Assembly (NCBI RefSeq): GCF_000764305.2
Contig: NW_025935765.1
Location: 620,001 to 684,000, forward strand
DNA from: Hyalella azteca
Lineage: Eukaryota; Arthropoda; Malacostraca; Amphipoda; Hyalellidae
Reading direction: 5' to 3'
DNA length: 64,000 nt
The notes under the pieces are model-generated. The model did not search any database. It was not told where the DNA came from and saw only the letters and a list, made by a program, of their open reading frames with translations. The position numbers and the translations under genes were made by a program. Of the stretch, positions 36,761 to 50,529 are shown piece by piece (positions within the stretch are counted from its first letter, which is position 1; the number at the start of each line of letters is the position of its first letter).

Positions 36761-39672
36761 AAGTTTTTCTACCAATTGTAATATTGGTAAAAAATAAATC
36801 CAGGAGCTCGATTTCCGCCTTTCAAATGATCATGATGTTTGAAGAGCGAAGTGCACCCTTGATTGTCCGTGGGACGTCAGCGTTGCAAGTTTTAGGAAGC
36901 ACAAATTACGGGTCTGAAATAAAGCAGGTGACAAGAGCCATATCAGTCCCAACTGAGCGCATGCAGAATCAGCTTAACTTGTATTCACGGCAGTAACAAC
37001 TTCCACTAACTGTGTATCCGTACAGGTACACGGTCACCCTATTAATTACTAACATTTCACGATGAGGGAAGCGAATGCAAATCGCCACAATTTTGAAATA
37101 TTTTGATTGAAAATATTTTATCCATGCCTCAAAACGGAATTCTTTGTTGTTTCTAGTGAATTGCATGCTTTAACTATAAATGCTTTCAATAAATTCTGGA
37201 TTGCCAAAAATTCACTAATTTTATTCTATTTGTGGGCACACAACAAGCTCGAGCATGGACTGCGTTCGGCATTACATTATCAAACTCCAATGAACGGTAT
37301 ATCATTACATGGTATCCATGGTAGAAGTAATGCCTATTTCAAATAAAATTCCACTTCGAATCTTACAATTTGAAATTGAAATAACAATTATTTGATCTGT
37401 ACATTATATAGCTGCACTAGTCTTTTGCTGCTGCAAATTATAAGTAATCGATCTTGTGCAGTCGAACTGGCAGTAGTGAAACGCAGTATCTTGTCTGTTC
37501 CTCGCAGTTTCCGCAAATTTTACGATTTGAGTCGATTATCGGTTCAGTCATTCGGTGAACTTGTGTTCAATTGGCAGAAAATGTCTTCAAACTAGAATTA
37601 TACGAGTGTCCATTGCTGTTTTTTTGCATCATCGATAAAATTGTGTTCGTTTAGCTTCGAGTTTCGCGTAAAATTGCAGAACAAGAGAACTCAGGCAAGT
37701 TTTTCGACCAGCTATTGTTTTGCGAGCTCTCACACAGGAACGCTGCGAGAGAAAGCTTACTCGGAAGAAACGACTTTTTTATCTCTACGATAGAGCAGAG
37801 TTGTTGAGAGGATGCAATTCTGAGCTTGTCAAATTTGTTCGATGAAACCGGCTTACCACTGAAATCTTAGGTCGACGAGCTCTTTTCCACGAACCCATTT
37901 CAGAAAAAGTGACGGAAGTTTTCAGTTATAACATTGGCATCGACGCTCCTTCGCAATATTGGCGGAGTGCTGCCTCGATATCTTGATTAAATTCCAGAAT
38001 TTTATGGTGTGAACCGCAAGAAGTCGAGTGAATCTGACGCTGCATTCGAGTAAAGCTTAGATCTTTTGATCAAGTCTTCGATCGCAATATCAGCGTGGGT
38101 CTTAAGAAGCAGGTGGGAAATTACTCGGATGGCGCGCCTGACATCAAGTAAATTCAAGAAGATTAGGGAGAACTCTAATCATCCTCAATTTAAAGCGATG
38201 CGAAATTTCAGTAAAAAAGCGATGCATAATTTCAACGGAAAAACATTGAGAGGGAGACTGCTAGCTTGATATGCATTTATTTGATGCAACGTTAACGCCT
38301 TAATTAGAACGTTCAATGTATTGCGCATGAGGTAGGGTCACCCATCAATTATTTGAATCGAGCATTGAACGGCTGCAACAAATATCAGTTCTTTGCGCAC
38401 TCTTATTTAAAAAAACCTACAAATTAGTATTTTTTCTGAAGTGGGAGACACTTTATAATAGTCATGCCCCATCGGTTACTGAAGTACCTTGATTTTATTG
38501 CGAAAAGTTGGATTACAGTACTCGGGGAAAAATGTAAATATTCTTAAAGTAAATTATTACAAATAAAAATTAGATATTACAATTTCTAAAATATTTAGTA
38601 ACTAATTCATCAAATTCGAATCTCGGTTCTTCACAAAGCGGATTCGCAAACAAAACGGATCCGCAAATCTCAGTTTCATAATTGCCGCTCGATAACTACA
38701 GAGTTCATCGTAAAAACAGATCCGCATAAATCATATCTATGGTTTGGTCAATGTATGGAGCACTCTTCTGTGAATAACTCAGATAGCGTTTATAGTTGGA
38801 ATAGCCCGATAAAATAATCGTCTGAGTCAGGCAATCTGCTATCGCACTGCCAAACAATTAGCTCTTGCCTCGCTTTGAACCAAAAACCGAGCCGGCATTA
38901 AAATGTCAGCTTTGCAGCAGTCAATTGATAAGGTTTTTCTGACCCTGGATTAGCTATCGCTCGGACCCTGGACTCACACATCGCTGGCCCGATGAGATGA
39001 AGTTGGGCTAGCGTGGATTATTTGCCTCCATAATTGAACATGACCGCGCCGGTATTCTCATTAGCTGCGGACCCTGGCCGCCGTACCCCGGTCAAAACTT
39101 CCACTAAATCCCTGTGCCAAAACTCACATGAATTGCCTCGAAAATACGCATTTGGGGTATCGTAGCAATTTAATTCGAGTCTTTAGTTAATTTTGATGAT
39201 TAATTTGTCTTGCATGGTACGAGGCTGATCGTGACAGCTTCGGGGATTTTTTTTTATCAAATGTTGCCGTGGGATCCACAGGCACAATTTCTTCCATTGA
39301 ATACTGATTCATACTGCATCACATCAAATGAAATGGCTTCATTTGCACAAATCAAGTTCTTCTACCCAATAAAGGTCGAACTTCATTCCTTCGGTCGCAC
39401 TAAAAATTACCACTGTCTTATCTTTAAATAAAGAAATAAATCTGCAGATTTTAACCTATGGCATTGCTTCGTGTTAGAGTTTGGTTACGTTTATGTCATA
39501 ATTTGGTGTTATTTCATAGAAGCGAGTAAATGGTAACGATAAAAATTCTTGTATTCAATAATGATGCTGGAAAATATGCAGTTCATTTGGCTAATTGTGT
39601 CTTGTGTATAGAGTATCCAGCAATGAGGAATTTGGGACCAATTGAATAGGAATAAATTCAGTCGCAATGTTG
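36761..39672. other. Gene-free DNA with a GC-rich island at 38860-39110
   Basis: The island includes gctatcgctcggaccctgga and ttctcattagctgcggaccc, with ggaccctgg repeated. No coding signature. Confidence 0.45.
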
Positions 39673-39824
39673 AAAAAATATAACTCAGTACTCACTGCAG
39701 TGAGGGACAGAAAGCGCATTTTCTCGTCGACGAAAACATGAAGTCACGGACGGACAGACAGACAGACGGACATGGCGAGCACAATAGTGAATTTTTTTCG
39801 TAAATGAGAAAATGCGCTAAAAAC
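39673..39824 (+). mobile_element. Copy 3 of the short non-autonomous dispersed element
   Basis: Starts aaaaaatataactcagtact, then cactgcagtgagggacagaa, gcgcattttctc, gtcacggacggacagacaga, gcgagcacaatagtga, and ends gagaaaatgcgctaaaaac. The terminal inverted repeat (gcgcattttctc/gagaaaatgcgc) is perfect. Same orientation as copy 2. Confidence 0.8.
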
Positions 39825-41375
39825 GGGATCTTTTACATGCAAATGTCTTTCTTGGAATAGTTTCACAGAAGAGTCTACATTCAAGAATCTTCTCAATTTC
39901 AGAACGCGAAAGTAGTAACGATTCAAATGTTTATGTGAACTACTGCAACCGCTATATTCGCAGCAACACCTGCACGGCGCAGGCAAAAGGTTTTCCTACA
40001 TGCATGTAAACACGAAATTCGTTGAATAAAAGGCAAAGTTCACGACTGTGTAATGCTCATTTGTTCAGACGTCGACATGGACTAGAATTGCTTAACTCGG
40101 CCGAACGGACCCAGAGCGTTCGGCACCGGCTAAAATCACCACTCAATTGCACTCTAATGGTCTCGATCTTGCGGTATTGACACCCAAGTAATTCTCTCCC
40201 AATTTAGGACAATCCAAAATACCTGCTTGAAAACTTCCACCTGAAACTCCAAGCCATGCACGACGGGGATCGGGGGGGATGGAGCTTCTGGTCAATAGCA
40301 CTAAATTTTTAGAGCTTTAAGTAATTTAGCCGAAAAGGCAACGTAGACTTTTGGAAGCCCGAGGGAAGCTTGACCAGAACTGAAAGCGCTCTTTCTTTAT
40401 TTAGCCCAAAACAATGACTTTCGGTTCCTGGGATATTATTTTCTTTTTCTAAACAGACAGTATAGATCGGGAAGAAAATTCAATCTCGAAAAACATTTTG
40501 GTATAATATTTTTCTATTATGTGTTAAGAAAAGTGGTACCATTTTTGTTGACTGGCTACACTGAGAGAAAAATTTAAATCTAGAAGAGTTCAAAAAAGAT
40601 TACATCAGCAAATTACACTACACTCATCATTCGCTTAACAGATGATTTAAAGTTTTCTTTGCATCAATTGCAATATTTTCCGACTCTCCCTATGATTTCC
40701 AAATTTTTCTCCAACGGCTACTGGTAAAGTTTTTTTACTCGTCCCAACATTAGAATCGATAAGTGACTATCGTATTCTTGCATTTTTATCAATGGTCATG
40801 GACTCATGAATAATAAAAAAGTAATAATCTTTTATATAGTCAGACGAGCATTTATGATGTCGCCGAAACATTTTAGTATAGGGAGCACAAGAAATTAGTC
40901 TTGGAGGTCACCAATTGCTAGCATAATTACATTTAATTTGGATGCTTCAGAATTTTGTTGCTTTCAGATTCGACAGGATGGAGCTTCATACAAACACGAC
41001 TGGAGCTATGTTAATATTAAGGGACCTCAAATTAGGAAAAAAGTACCGAGAACAAAATTATGAAATCGCGAGATAGACCATATTGAGGACGAAAGACGTA
41101 CATATTTTACGTTTAAATGTTAACATTCACATCATCTGTCTCATCGAATTGCCAGAATTATTTCAAGTTTTTGCGAACCAGTTCCTCCATTTCAGATATT
41201 GAAGATGCTTTCCTTGCAATACTTGGGATATGCTGCTCAATTAAGTTCAAAGTTGCTGTTATTCATTCTCTCTTCTTTACTCTTGCAGCTGTGAGCTATC
41301 TAATTAATAATTTGGCAATTCTTCCAGCAAAGTAGATCTGTAGATTGCACAACTGTTGATATTGATATAGAAAGA
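39825..41375. other. AT-rich gene-free DNA
   Basis: Nothing recognised. Confidence 0.5.
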
Positions 41376-41379
41376 TCTA

Positions 41380-41830
41380 AATTAAATGAGAAGCTTTTGC
41401 AATGAGAGAAACGTTTACATTGTGAGGAAAGCGACTAAATTTAAAGAGAGTTGTTTGTTTTGAGAATGAGTCGTTAACATGGAGAGAGAAGAGTTAACAT
41501 TGAGAAAATATTGAAAAAGAACTGCCAACAAACTATAGAATCTTTATTGAAAAATAAAGCATTCAATAACATTTGCATTGAGTAAGAAGCGTTCACATTG
41601 AAATAAAAATGTGATATCTAAAGAAGACAGTTAATATTGAAATAGAAGCGTTTACATTACACAGGGTTCAAATCGAGAGAGAAGAATTCCAATTGGAGAT
41701 AAGCGATTAAGCTGAGAAGGACCCGAAAGCATTGAGAGAGAAGAGTTTGAATTGAGAGAGAACAATTTAAATTGAGCGAGAAGATCTCAGTTAGTGGGAG
41801 AAAAGTCTACATTGAGAAATAAGGTACTTT
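41380..41830. repeat. Degenerate ~24-bp GAGA-rich repeat field
   Basis: Many diverged units of the type attgagagagaagagtttac or attgaaatagaagcgtttac, spaced about 22-27 bases. GA-rich on the plus strand; old and eroded compared with other arrays. Confidence 0.7.
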
Positions 41831-44800
41831 GAAACAGCTACGTTCATCGTAGACAGATGGCCTTCTCTAAAAGAAGGTTAATAGAATGAGAGGGAAAACC
41901 CAAAATCGAACGCGAAGACTTAAATTCAAAATTAAATTTTAAAAATCCATTTAGATGTGAAATCAAATTTCCTTGAGAAGTAGAATCGAAATTGTGTCGC
42001 TGAAACGAAATTGGAAAAAGAATTTGGGCATTAGAGAGTAGCGTTACAAATGGAAGCAAAAAGCCTGGAAGCGAAAAGAAAAACAGGAGCAGAGGAGAGC
42101 AAGCGGAGCTCTGAGGGACTGAATAATGAAACACAACCGAGACGTAGGCGTCCCGGTCGTCCGCATCACCGGAACAAAGGCTAAGAATCTCGGCTGTGCT
42201 CCGCAGTTCTGATTTCTACACACGAGAAACTGGAATATACAGGGAATAATAGTGTCAGTATAATTTCCTTTATGTGATGTTATACTGCTTATGTTGTTCG
42301 ACATATAAGTTTTTCGGAATCAATGTTATAGTTTTTTCAGAATCAAGTTTTTTTATAGTTTTTCGGAACCAAGTTTTTTTCATATCAATGTTATGGCTCC
42401 TTTATGTTGGGGTAGAAATCCTTGTTTACTTAAACACTGATTTAGTCGTGAGCAGAAAAGTCGAGAACAAGAATTGTTTATTTGACTGTTTGGCACTCGT
42501 TGAAGCATCACCACGCGCCCTATTATATGCAGGAATAATTTCCCCTTTTTTACTGTGTAAGTCTCTGATAATAATCGTAAAAATTGTGATATTTTTGCCG
42601 ACAATATAGCTTCAATAGTTTCTTCAACACATGACCCCGGACACAAATAGATTAATTTATGAAAAATTGTGCGGAGACACTATCTGCTCGCCAATCAAAA
42701 GTAGGCATTCAATTGATTGCCTAGCTTTGTGAATTTATTAAGCCCAGTTCTTAAGTCAATGGTGGAGGAACGTGTGGCCAATGCAGCTGACAAGACCTGA
42801 CGCAGACGTTGTCAAATAACGCTTACATTTAAGTAAAATGTAAGAACTGGTAGTCCTAATTAATTTTCAGATGAAGTTTTAAATGTATTTAACTGTTGAC
42901 TCACTAATACTTGAGTAACTAAGATCGCACATTAATAACTTCTGCGCGAAGATCCGAGGAAAGATCCGAAGAGCTCATCTGACAGAAAATGGATACTCCG
43001 AGGATTCCACAGTCTTCTAAAGTCAAATTATCAATTAAACGCCGCACAGATTGATTTATTAATATGAGTATTTTAAGTCATCAGAGGCTTCTTTTTTAAA
43101 TAAATTTACCAGGAAAAAAACGTAATCAAACATTTTATTGCACGTTCAGCGATGCATGTTTATTCGTTTTCAACGGCCTGCCCATAAATTGTCGCATAAG
43201 GTACCATCATACAATTCTGTTCAAACTTTACATGAATCTATTGTTCAAACTTTACATTATAATTTTGTTTATCCTATAATGATGAAGTTAAGCAGAATTC
43301 ATTAATTAAAAATTGCAAAATAATCAACATAATTGCATACAAAAATCCTTTTTAAATTACAGGTCGGTCGAACCATTAAACGGAAATGACCAATAAATAA
43401 ACGGCGGCTGTTCAAGTGTAGTTTGAATACTGAGTAATCAACCGAAATTGTTTGACATTTTGCAAAATTTTATTGTAATCACGGATAAACTTAGTGCTTG
43501 ACAATGGATGAATAGCATTGACGATATTCCTTATTTTTGATTTTCATACGCGCAAAATTTATATTGCAAAGGGTATGTGAAAATCTTGTAAACAATTAGT
43601 ACTGTGCTTAACAATCCCTTTTACTATACGGGGGCTCAACTAACGCAAACAAGTGATAAAAAAAATCAAGAAGACATTATTTTGTCTGCTCGAGGCAAGC
43701 ATAAATAAAGTTTCCTGTATCAATTATTTCGTTGTCCAAAGTGCTCCAATGTTCACAATTTTCCTTGCCAACGAAAACCACGCAAAACTCCTTTAGCATT
43801 CACCAAATACTGTTCAACGTAAACAAAACAGGAAAATCCCCACCCAAGAGCACGAAATGTTCACTACGAATTTAGTAGAGCTTTAGGAGTTACTTCTAAG
43901 CCCACTGTGAGCAGCGAAGAGGCTTGTGAGCGCCGTGAGCACATCTTTTAAGTTGTGTTAAGGTGAGTTGCAGCTCTGCAGTGTTTGCTCTAGAGGCAGC
44001 TCCTTCCCGGTGAAAATTTACAGACGCGGCAGCTTCTGATTTGGAGTACCAGAAGCTGGGGCGACTCTAAATTTTGTCAGGGTTATTTTGGGGTCGCTAC
44101 TGAAGCACACACAACGGTCTTAGCGAAGCCATACCGTCTGAGCCACTTTAATGCGCTTACCAGGGGACTTAATTCTGCGCTCTAAGCGCCTGCTGGCTGA
44201 TTCTTGAGCGCTCACAAACCTTTCAGCTTGAAATTACCCAAATTAAAGCAATGTTTCGAAAATATATTTTCATAAACTTACACAAGCATAAATACATTAG
44301 ATACACGGGAATATTTCCTAACCGAATTGTGCGGCCGCATTTAGGAGTGAAATTTTTATGGCTTTCTCATGGGAAGACTTGAGCCATCTTCGTCGCTCTA
44401 ATCGGTAGCTTTGGAAATGGTTTGAGATAATGCACGGCATTTCCGAACCAAATCTCGCGGGTTCGCATTGAGAGATCTACATTATTTATGGCGCCCTCCG
44501 GCTCGTTGTCCCGCAAGAATAAGACTTATGCTCACAACAGACTCGATTCTGTGGCATAGCCACTGTAAAAATACAAGGATGCAAAACTCAATTGTGAGTT
44601 AGGACTCAGAGCCGATTTTCCTTACTCAACACAGCGAGCTTTTATGCTTCTTGTTACGAAAAATTGTTGAGGGAGATACGATGTCAGTTCACAAAATGTC
44701 CTTAAAGCACATTATAGAATTTACTGTCTTATTGCAAAATAATTTGTTTTATATTAATGATATTATTATTTTTTTTTTGGCAAAGTAAAATACGGGAAAC

Positions 44801-47800
44801 AATTTTATACAGTCATGAATTTAGAGACAGTGAATTTTATATCAATCTTTTTGTAGAAAACATGAATGAAAATATAAATGTGAGATATGCGAAGGTGTTA
44901 TACTTAATAAATTAAAGCCTATGTAGAAAGTTAGTCTTGACACGTGCTATAACAGTTCACAAAAGTATGCCAATGGGACAAATCGTTGATTAAATGTGTA
45001 TATCCACAGCAAAACAACTTTGTATGAACTAAACCGTGTGAATTTTTCTTTTCAACTTCAATTCTGTAGTTTGGTGTCAAGTGAACGTGGCTTGCACCTA
45101 CGAGCAGAAATGTAAGAAGATCTTGCCAGTATAATGACGTGTTTGTCTGCTCTGCCACTAAGCCGGCTTCCTAATACGCATTTAATGAAGCAAATTTCCG
45201 AAAGATGCCGGAGTAGTTGGCCGTGTCACCGGAAATAATTTCAAATCATGGTTATTAAGCGAGGCTCTTCGCTGAGAACAATCAATAGCAAGAACAATCG
45301 CAAAAGAATCAATCAATCAGAAAAGAATAAGAAATGAACCAATTTTTTGAAAACATTTTTTCTTCAGGTGGTCACTTCTGGCTCATGAAGACGGAACTGA
45401 AAAGAAGTGAATCAATACAGCGCTTATTTACTGAGAAATACCGTTCCGGGATAACTGGTTACACAATTTTAATTCGCACTGAAGAAAAAATTATTGGCAC
45501 ACAGCTGAATAACTTCTAGTAAATTCATTGGTAAAATTTCTCATAACATATAATTAAACGGTAATTCTGTTCACGGTCAAGTGAACCTAACCTTATTTCT
45601 AACTACACATGTACTTGGAATTCTGAATAATTTTGCGGAACAGAAATAAACTCGCAATTAAATTTCCCAGAAAACCGTGAACTCAGTCTGAAATGTCACC
45701 TTTCCCTCGCACCAGGAACTTTAAACATGTCTGCACAGGTTACAGACACATCGACCTGTGCTGCATGCATCCTATGTCCACATTCGTATGTTCGTATTCC
45801 TGTGTCCGTATTCGTGTCTCATAAGTCTGTCTCGGAGTAAAATCTCAGGGCGAAGTCGTCGCATCGCATCCCCGTTGGCTAGTTGGCCCGAGCCTAAACA
45901 TCCCATTTATATTCATTGCTCCAAGCCTAATTTCACTCGCAGACACTTTTTCGCTAATTTTAGGCGCCGTTTATTTTAATTATTTGGCGGGCAAGTTAGT
46001 GAAGGCTCCGTGGCAGGGCATCGCCGTGAGGCTCTAATACAGCCCGCCTGCCAATGGATGGCGCTGCAAACTCTTCCGCTCCACCGCCGCCACGCGTAAA
46101 CTTCATCAAAAACAATTATTCCTTACACCCTGCATGAAAATACACTCAAATCTCCATCAAATGAATTATCTTTTCCTGTGCTATCAAAACATGGAAAATT
46201 AAACTTCTTTCTAAGAAGAGAATTTGAGCAATTAATACTTAAAACATGAAACTTGATAACATATACCTATGTAAGTTTTAGCTATCTTATAGCGAATATT
46301 GCGGGGTCTGGAAAATGTTAGCAAAAATATTTAGGGAAATTTTGTCTAATTGTAAAGAAAATTTGATTAATTTTGTAAAAATTGGATGGAAGTTTCGAGT
46401 CAAGTTCCGTATTCGACAAGTGACTGAAATAGCTTTTCGCGGGAGCAAAGCTTAAAATTTCAAGTTAAAAATCTTACGAATCATCGAGTAAAATTTGAAT
46501 GAATAAAAACGAGTGTATTAAAAAATTATTAACACTGATCTGCAAGAAGTTCTCATTTAAAAATTGCCACTGTGCAATGAGCAAAAAACTCAGGTGAATT
46601 GGAAAACGCATAGAAATTCGCTGGAAGCTAAACAACATACAAAAAGGCCAATAATACTTAGACCAAACCAACCATTACTGATAGTTAGACGATCCTAGCG
46701 AGTAATTTTAGTAAATGAAGGTCGACATTATTTCTATGTTTACCATGGACAGGCCATAGCGGGAAGGGTGAAAACGCGATTCGGTTATTTGGCGGGAGCT
46801 GCTAGCAAGCCGAGCAGCACAATTTACGGTCATGTCTAGAAGCACTTTGGCTGTCGACTCTAAAGATTAATATCAATGTTGCAATGTATCCGGCGTGTTT
46901 ACATTGGCAGACTCGGGCTACGCCTCGGGACTGGAACACCACTCGGGAAATCAAGTGAAATGACTGGCCTATTGTGAGTGCGTCGCTTCAATTTTCTTCG
47001 AAACTTTCAGAAGACTTGCTCGGCTTGGGTCTCCAAATAGAGCATTACCCGCAATATAAAGAATGCGCGTCAGCGAGCAGCCTTTCTAAAAAGAACAACG
47101 CTGAGAAATCGAGTGAGAATTTGCCAGGTGATTGTAGAGGAGGGAGTGGTGAACAACGACCGGGGTACGCGGAGTGAGTGAGAATTAAAAACAAAAAAAC
47201 CCTGCGCTAGAAATCTAGTGAAACTCACCGGTTACAATGCGGTGTAAGATTAGGTAGCAGTCGTGTAGTTATACAGCAATCTGTTGTTGCACATTATACA
47301 ACAACAATCCGTTTATATGGTACACAAAAATTATTAGTAATGATGAAATAGAAAGTCAAGCAGCCTACTGCAGCGGAATTGATATTTATCCTGCAAATAC
47401 CCACAGGTCAGTGAGGTCACTAGGACTAGAATAGATACATACAGCCGAAAAGACACACACGGATTAGATTTTTCGGTTGCAGTAGTGTGGAGGCAGCTTT
47501 GTAGTCTACATTGTAATGAAACATTAGGTTAGATTTGGGTGTTTGATTAGGGGTCGACTATCGCCAAGCGCATTTACCCCACCCTAACTGAAACTTCACA
47601 CTTCAAGTTTAACTGTGTCTTTACTCCTAACCAGGAATCGTCATTTTCTACCTGTCCACCATACCAATACCTATGTTTTCATTGCATTGACTACGTTCAA
47701 GCTCAAAAATAGATATTTGACAAATTAGGCATATAAAATCTTGATGTTCCAACCATCTGTAAACTTACCAGTAGCAGGCGAATGCGTTTCCGGAACAATG

Positions 47801-48945
47801 TCCCACGTTGCTATCTTGATACGAATCGACGAACGTTCTCACATAAAACACGTAGCGACCACAATTCAACAAAACAATTGAATTTTCTTTCACTAGCTTG
47901 CGTCTATTTTATCTCGACAGCACCCGAAAGCTCATATAGTACGATCTTGTACACAGATTGAACACTAGGTAGTTCAAATGCGGAGTTATTGACACTCTGC
48001 ACGAGGAATCTCCGGCGAAGTTATTCTCTGAAATGCATGCATGATGGAAATCATAACGAAATGGCTCAATCCTTTTTAAAATATCTTCAATAAAATATTT
48101 GGGCAACGTACAAGGTTGGGTAAATATATGTCTATAGGTCTACTTTACCATTCCCAAGCTTTATAATCCCCAACTCTTTAGCTTTCGTTACTACATCTCG
48201 TCTACACTCCACCTGAAACTCGGCTTGCCCACAGCAAGTACGGGAAGATATTCGTAGGAGTAACCGAACCGACGAAAACAGTTGTTCCCAAGCAGTTACT
48301 AGCGTTTAGGGGGTGTTATGCCTGAAGCCAGCTGCGCCAAACTTTACACTTCACATTCCTTTACGTGGGTAAGAATGCTAGAAGGATTAGCAGCCTATGA
48401 CGTATTGTTCTTAAAGCCATAACACCGTTTGCCTACAGCCACAGCGTAAGCAGGCCCAAGTTAATAGTGTTCATACTGCATATGGCCAAACCTATTCCCG
48501 CTCAACCTCTTCTGGCCGAACCTACACACGTTGCAACATTTCACCACGCAAAATGAACCTGAGTGGAACTAACCTAGCCTAATTGGCTGTAAGGTAAGGG
48601 GTCGCCTGCCGAAGACCACCACTGCCCTGGATGTAATGGACCATCATGATTCCTGCCTTCCGGATCGTAGCCTTCAGCACTTCAAGCCGTCCGTATCTAG
48701 GCCGTGGGTCGAACCAGCCCTCGGTCGAACGGCCACTTGTCGAAGGATGATAAATTTTGGAATAGAACTATGCTATCTGAAACCTAACCTCAGATGCGGT
48801 GAACGTAAAATTACGTAATTTAACGATACCCGGAAGTCAGATTCGATCCTCGGCCTGGTGGTGCACGGCAGGTTCTATGTGAGGCCGGAGGAACATAAAA
48901 CCGAGTGGTTCACGGCTGATTGGTGGATGTCCGGAGATATCCAAG
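41831..48945. other. Gene-free DNA, 7.1 kb
   Basis: AT-rich unique DNA. Short local repeats of tttttcggaatcaagttttt lie at 42305-42385 and a duplicated gttcaaactttacat at 43219-43260. GC-rich patches occur at 43900-44210 and 45840-46110. No gene supported. Confidence 0.5.
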
Positions 48946-49085
48946 GCGTTCGATTCAGGGCTTATTCGTGAACAAAATTGGTAGTGCACGGCTGCGCTCC
49001 CGGCTGGGGTCGCCTGCCGAAGACGATTCAGGGCTTATTCGTGCACAAAATTGGTGGTGCACGGCTGCGCTCCCGGCTGTAAGAA
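48946..49085. repeat. ~70-bp direct tandem duplication
   Basis: cgattcagggcttattcgtg occurs at 48950 and 49024, each followed by caaaattggtagtgcacggc and tgcgctcccggctg. The joining segment ggggtcgcctgccgaagac also occurs at 48599. Confidence 0.88.
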
Positions 49086-49430
49086 GGTCGAGTCGGGGCA
49101 GCGTTAATAGGCTGGGCCATATTAGGTGAGGTCGGATGCAGAACTGCCTGCTTATGAGCCAGCATGCTGAAGTTTTGGCTGAAGACCTACGGCGCTATTA
49201 TCTTAGAGCAATGTATCACTGATGTGGATTACAGTGTTCCAGCGTTGACTGCGGCTTCTATCTCTGAGGATGAGTAAAGTTTTTGTATGCTGAGGCTTAG
49301 TGTTGGCTCCATGTCTTATTTTATGAGTAAAATATGTGAATCACGGCTGCTCTCCCGCGTTGAGCAGGAGCATGTGGAATTACATACGATGGTATTTTTT
49401 GAATAGCGCGAGCCTGCCAAACAGTACGAA

Positions 49431-49453
49431 ATTAGTTAGTTAGTTAGTTAGTT
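49431..49453. repeat. (TTAG)n microsatellite
   Basis: Five ttag units next to the cagtacgaaatta motif. Confidence 0.9.
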
Positions 49454-49845
49454 TTAGTGGTCAAATGTTTACTAGCGCTTCAGCTATTTAGCTATCTCGC
49501 AACGAAAGTCAAGATGAACATCACCATAGAGGTGGAAGGTCTCAATTATTCATCACCCTCAAGGGGCGGAAGGTCTCAGATGTCCAGCCCGCTGAAGCGG
49601 GCTCGAAAGAAGCAGCGTTAGCATCCCAAAGAGACGAAGTGACAAGGAGGGACAGGTGAAAAGCAACAGAAACGAAGACACTCGACCAAGAGGTCGCTTA
49701 CACGGTACGTCGGCCGCCCGCACGAGAGAGACAGAAAAGGCAAATGTAAGGAATCCTACCTACATAACAACTTAACCCCACAACTGAGACCTACAGTCAG
49801 ACACCGCGAGCTCAGCGGTGGGACGCTCAGGAACAATCCCCCTAG

Positions 49846-50176
49846 TGCCTCGTTCTCACATAGCCGGTTAAGGGCCGGAAGACACCCGGAATCGATTCCT
49901 GGGGTACCGGTTATCAAACTGGAGATCTGGCAAATGAGATCCGGGAGTTCCTAGAGTTCCTGGAAGGCGTGGCCATAATCCGGCTTGGTCGGAAAAATTA
50001 TTCAACATGTTGAATAATTTTGCCGGTACGCCCGGAACCATAAAAATCCGGGAGCCAACCTGCTCTTCCGTTGCTATGTGAGAACTCAACCGGCACGGCC
50101 GGGGGACCAGCCTGGGGTACCGGGAGGGGTGAAATCGTCCCAAAATTTTTTTTTGTGCGAAAGCATTGTCACTTAT
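49846..50176 (+). repeat. Left arm of a large inverted repeat
   Basis: A 331-bp arm from tgcctcgttctcacatagcc to gcattgtcacttat. It matches the reverse complement of 50530-50836 almost perfectly; differences are a 23-bp indel near 49930, a T-run difference and a few substitutions. Rich in ccgg and ggtacc sites. Contains the palindrome aattattcaacatgttgaat plus aatt near 50000. Confidence 0.93.
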
Positions 50177-50254
50177 TCACATTTTCAGCCTATGTGCTGT
50201 TTCAACTTTGTACTTTTTTATATTTTTTTGCAAATGCATTGTCAATTGTTCATA

Positions 50255-50528
50255 CAGTGGGGGAAATAAATATTCGTACACCTGAAAAATCGTATTTTAA
50301 TATATGTAAGTACACAAACTTAACAGGAAAAGTGATTTAAATTATATATAGAGACGCATAGTATTCAAAAATACTATCAAAAGAAATTAAATCTCAATGC
50401 AACAAAAAACAATGCAACATGTTCACTTTTCGGGTGAAAAAAGTATTCGTACAAAACAATAAATCCGCATTATTTTAATTTAATACTTGGTTGAATACCC
50501 TTTATTCAGCTCAACAGATACCAGTCTA
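50255..50528 (+). mobile_element. Tc1/mariner-type transposon terminus, truncated at an N
   Basis: After a TA dinucleotide the sequence opens cagtgggggaaataaatatt then cgtacacctgaaaa, a classic Tc1/mariner terminal inverted repeat start. AT-rich leader sequence including aaaaaagtattcgtacaaaa and acttggttgaataccctttatt follows, typical of the 5' region of such elements. It stops at the single N (50529). No transposase is present. Confidence 0.7.
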
Positions 50529-50529
50529 N

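Noticed and set aside
40556..40580. acactgagagaaaaatt motif, often seen in arthropod non-coding DNA
   Set aside because: Too short, and no accompanying element structure to call a feature.
41844..42646. Small overlapping frames of 86-111 codons on both strands
   Set aside because: No domain; leucine/phenylalanine-rich readings of T-rich repeats.
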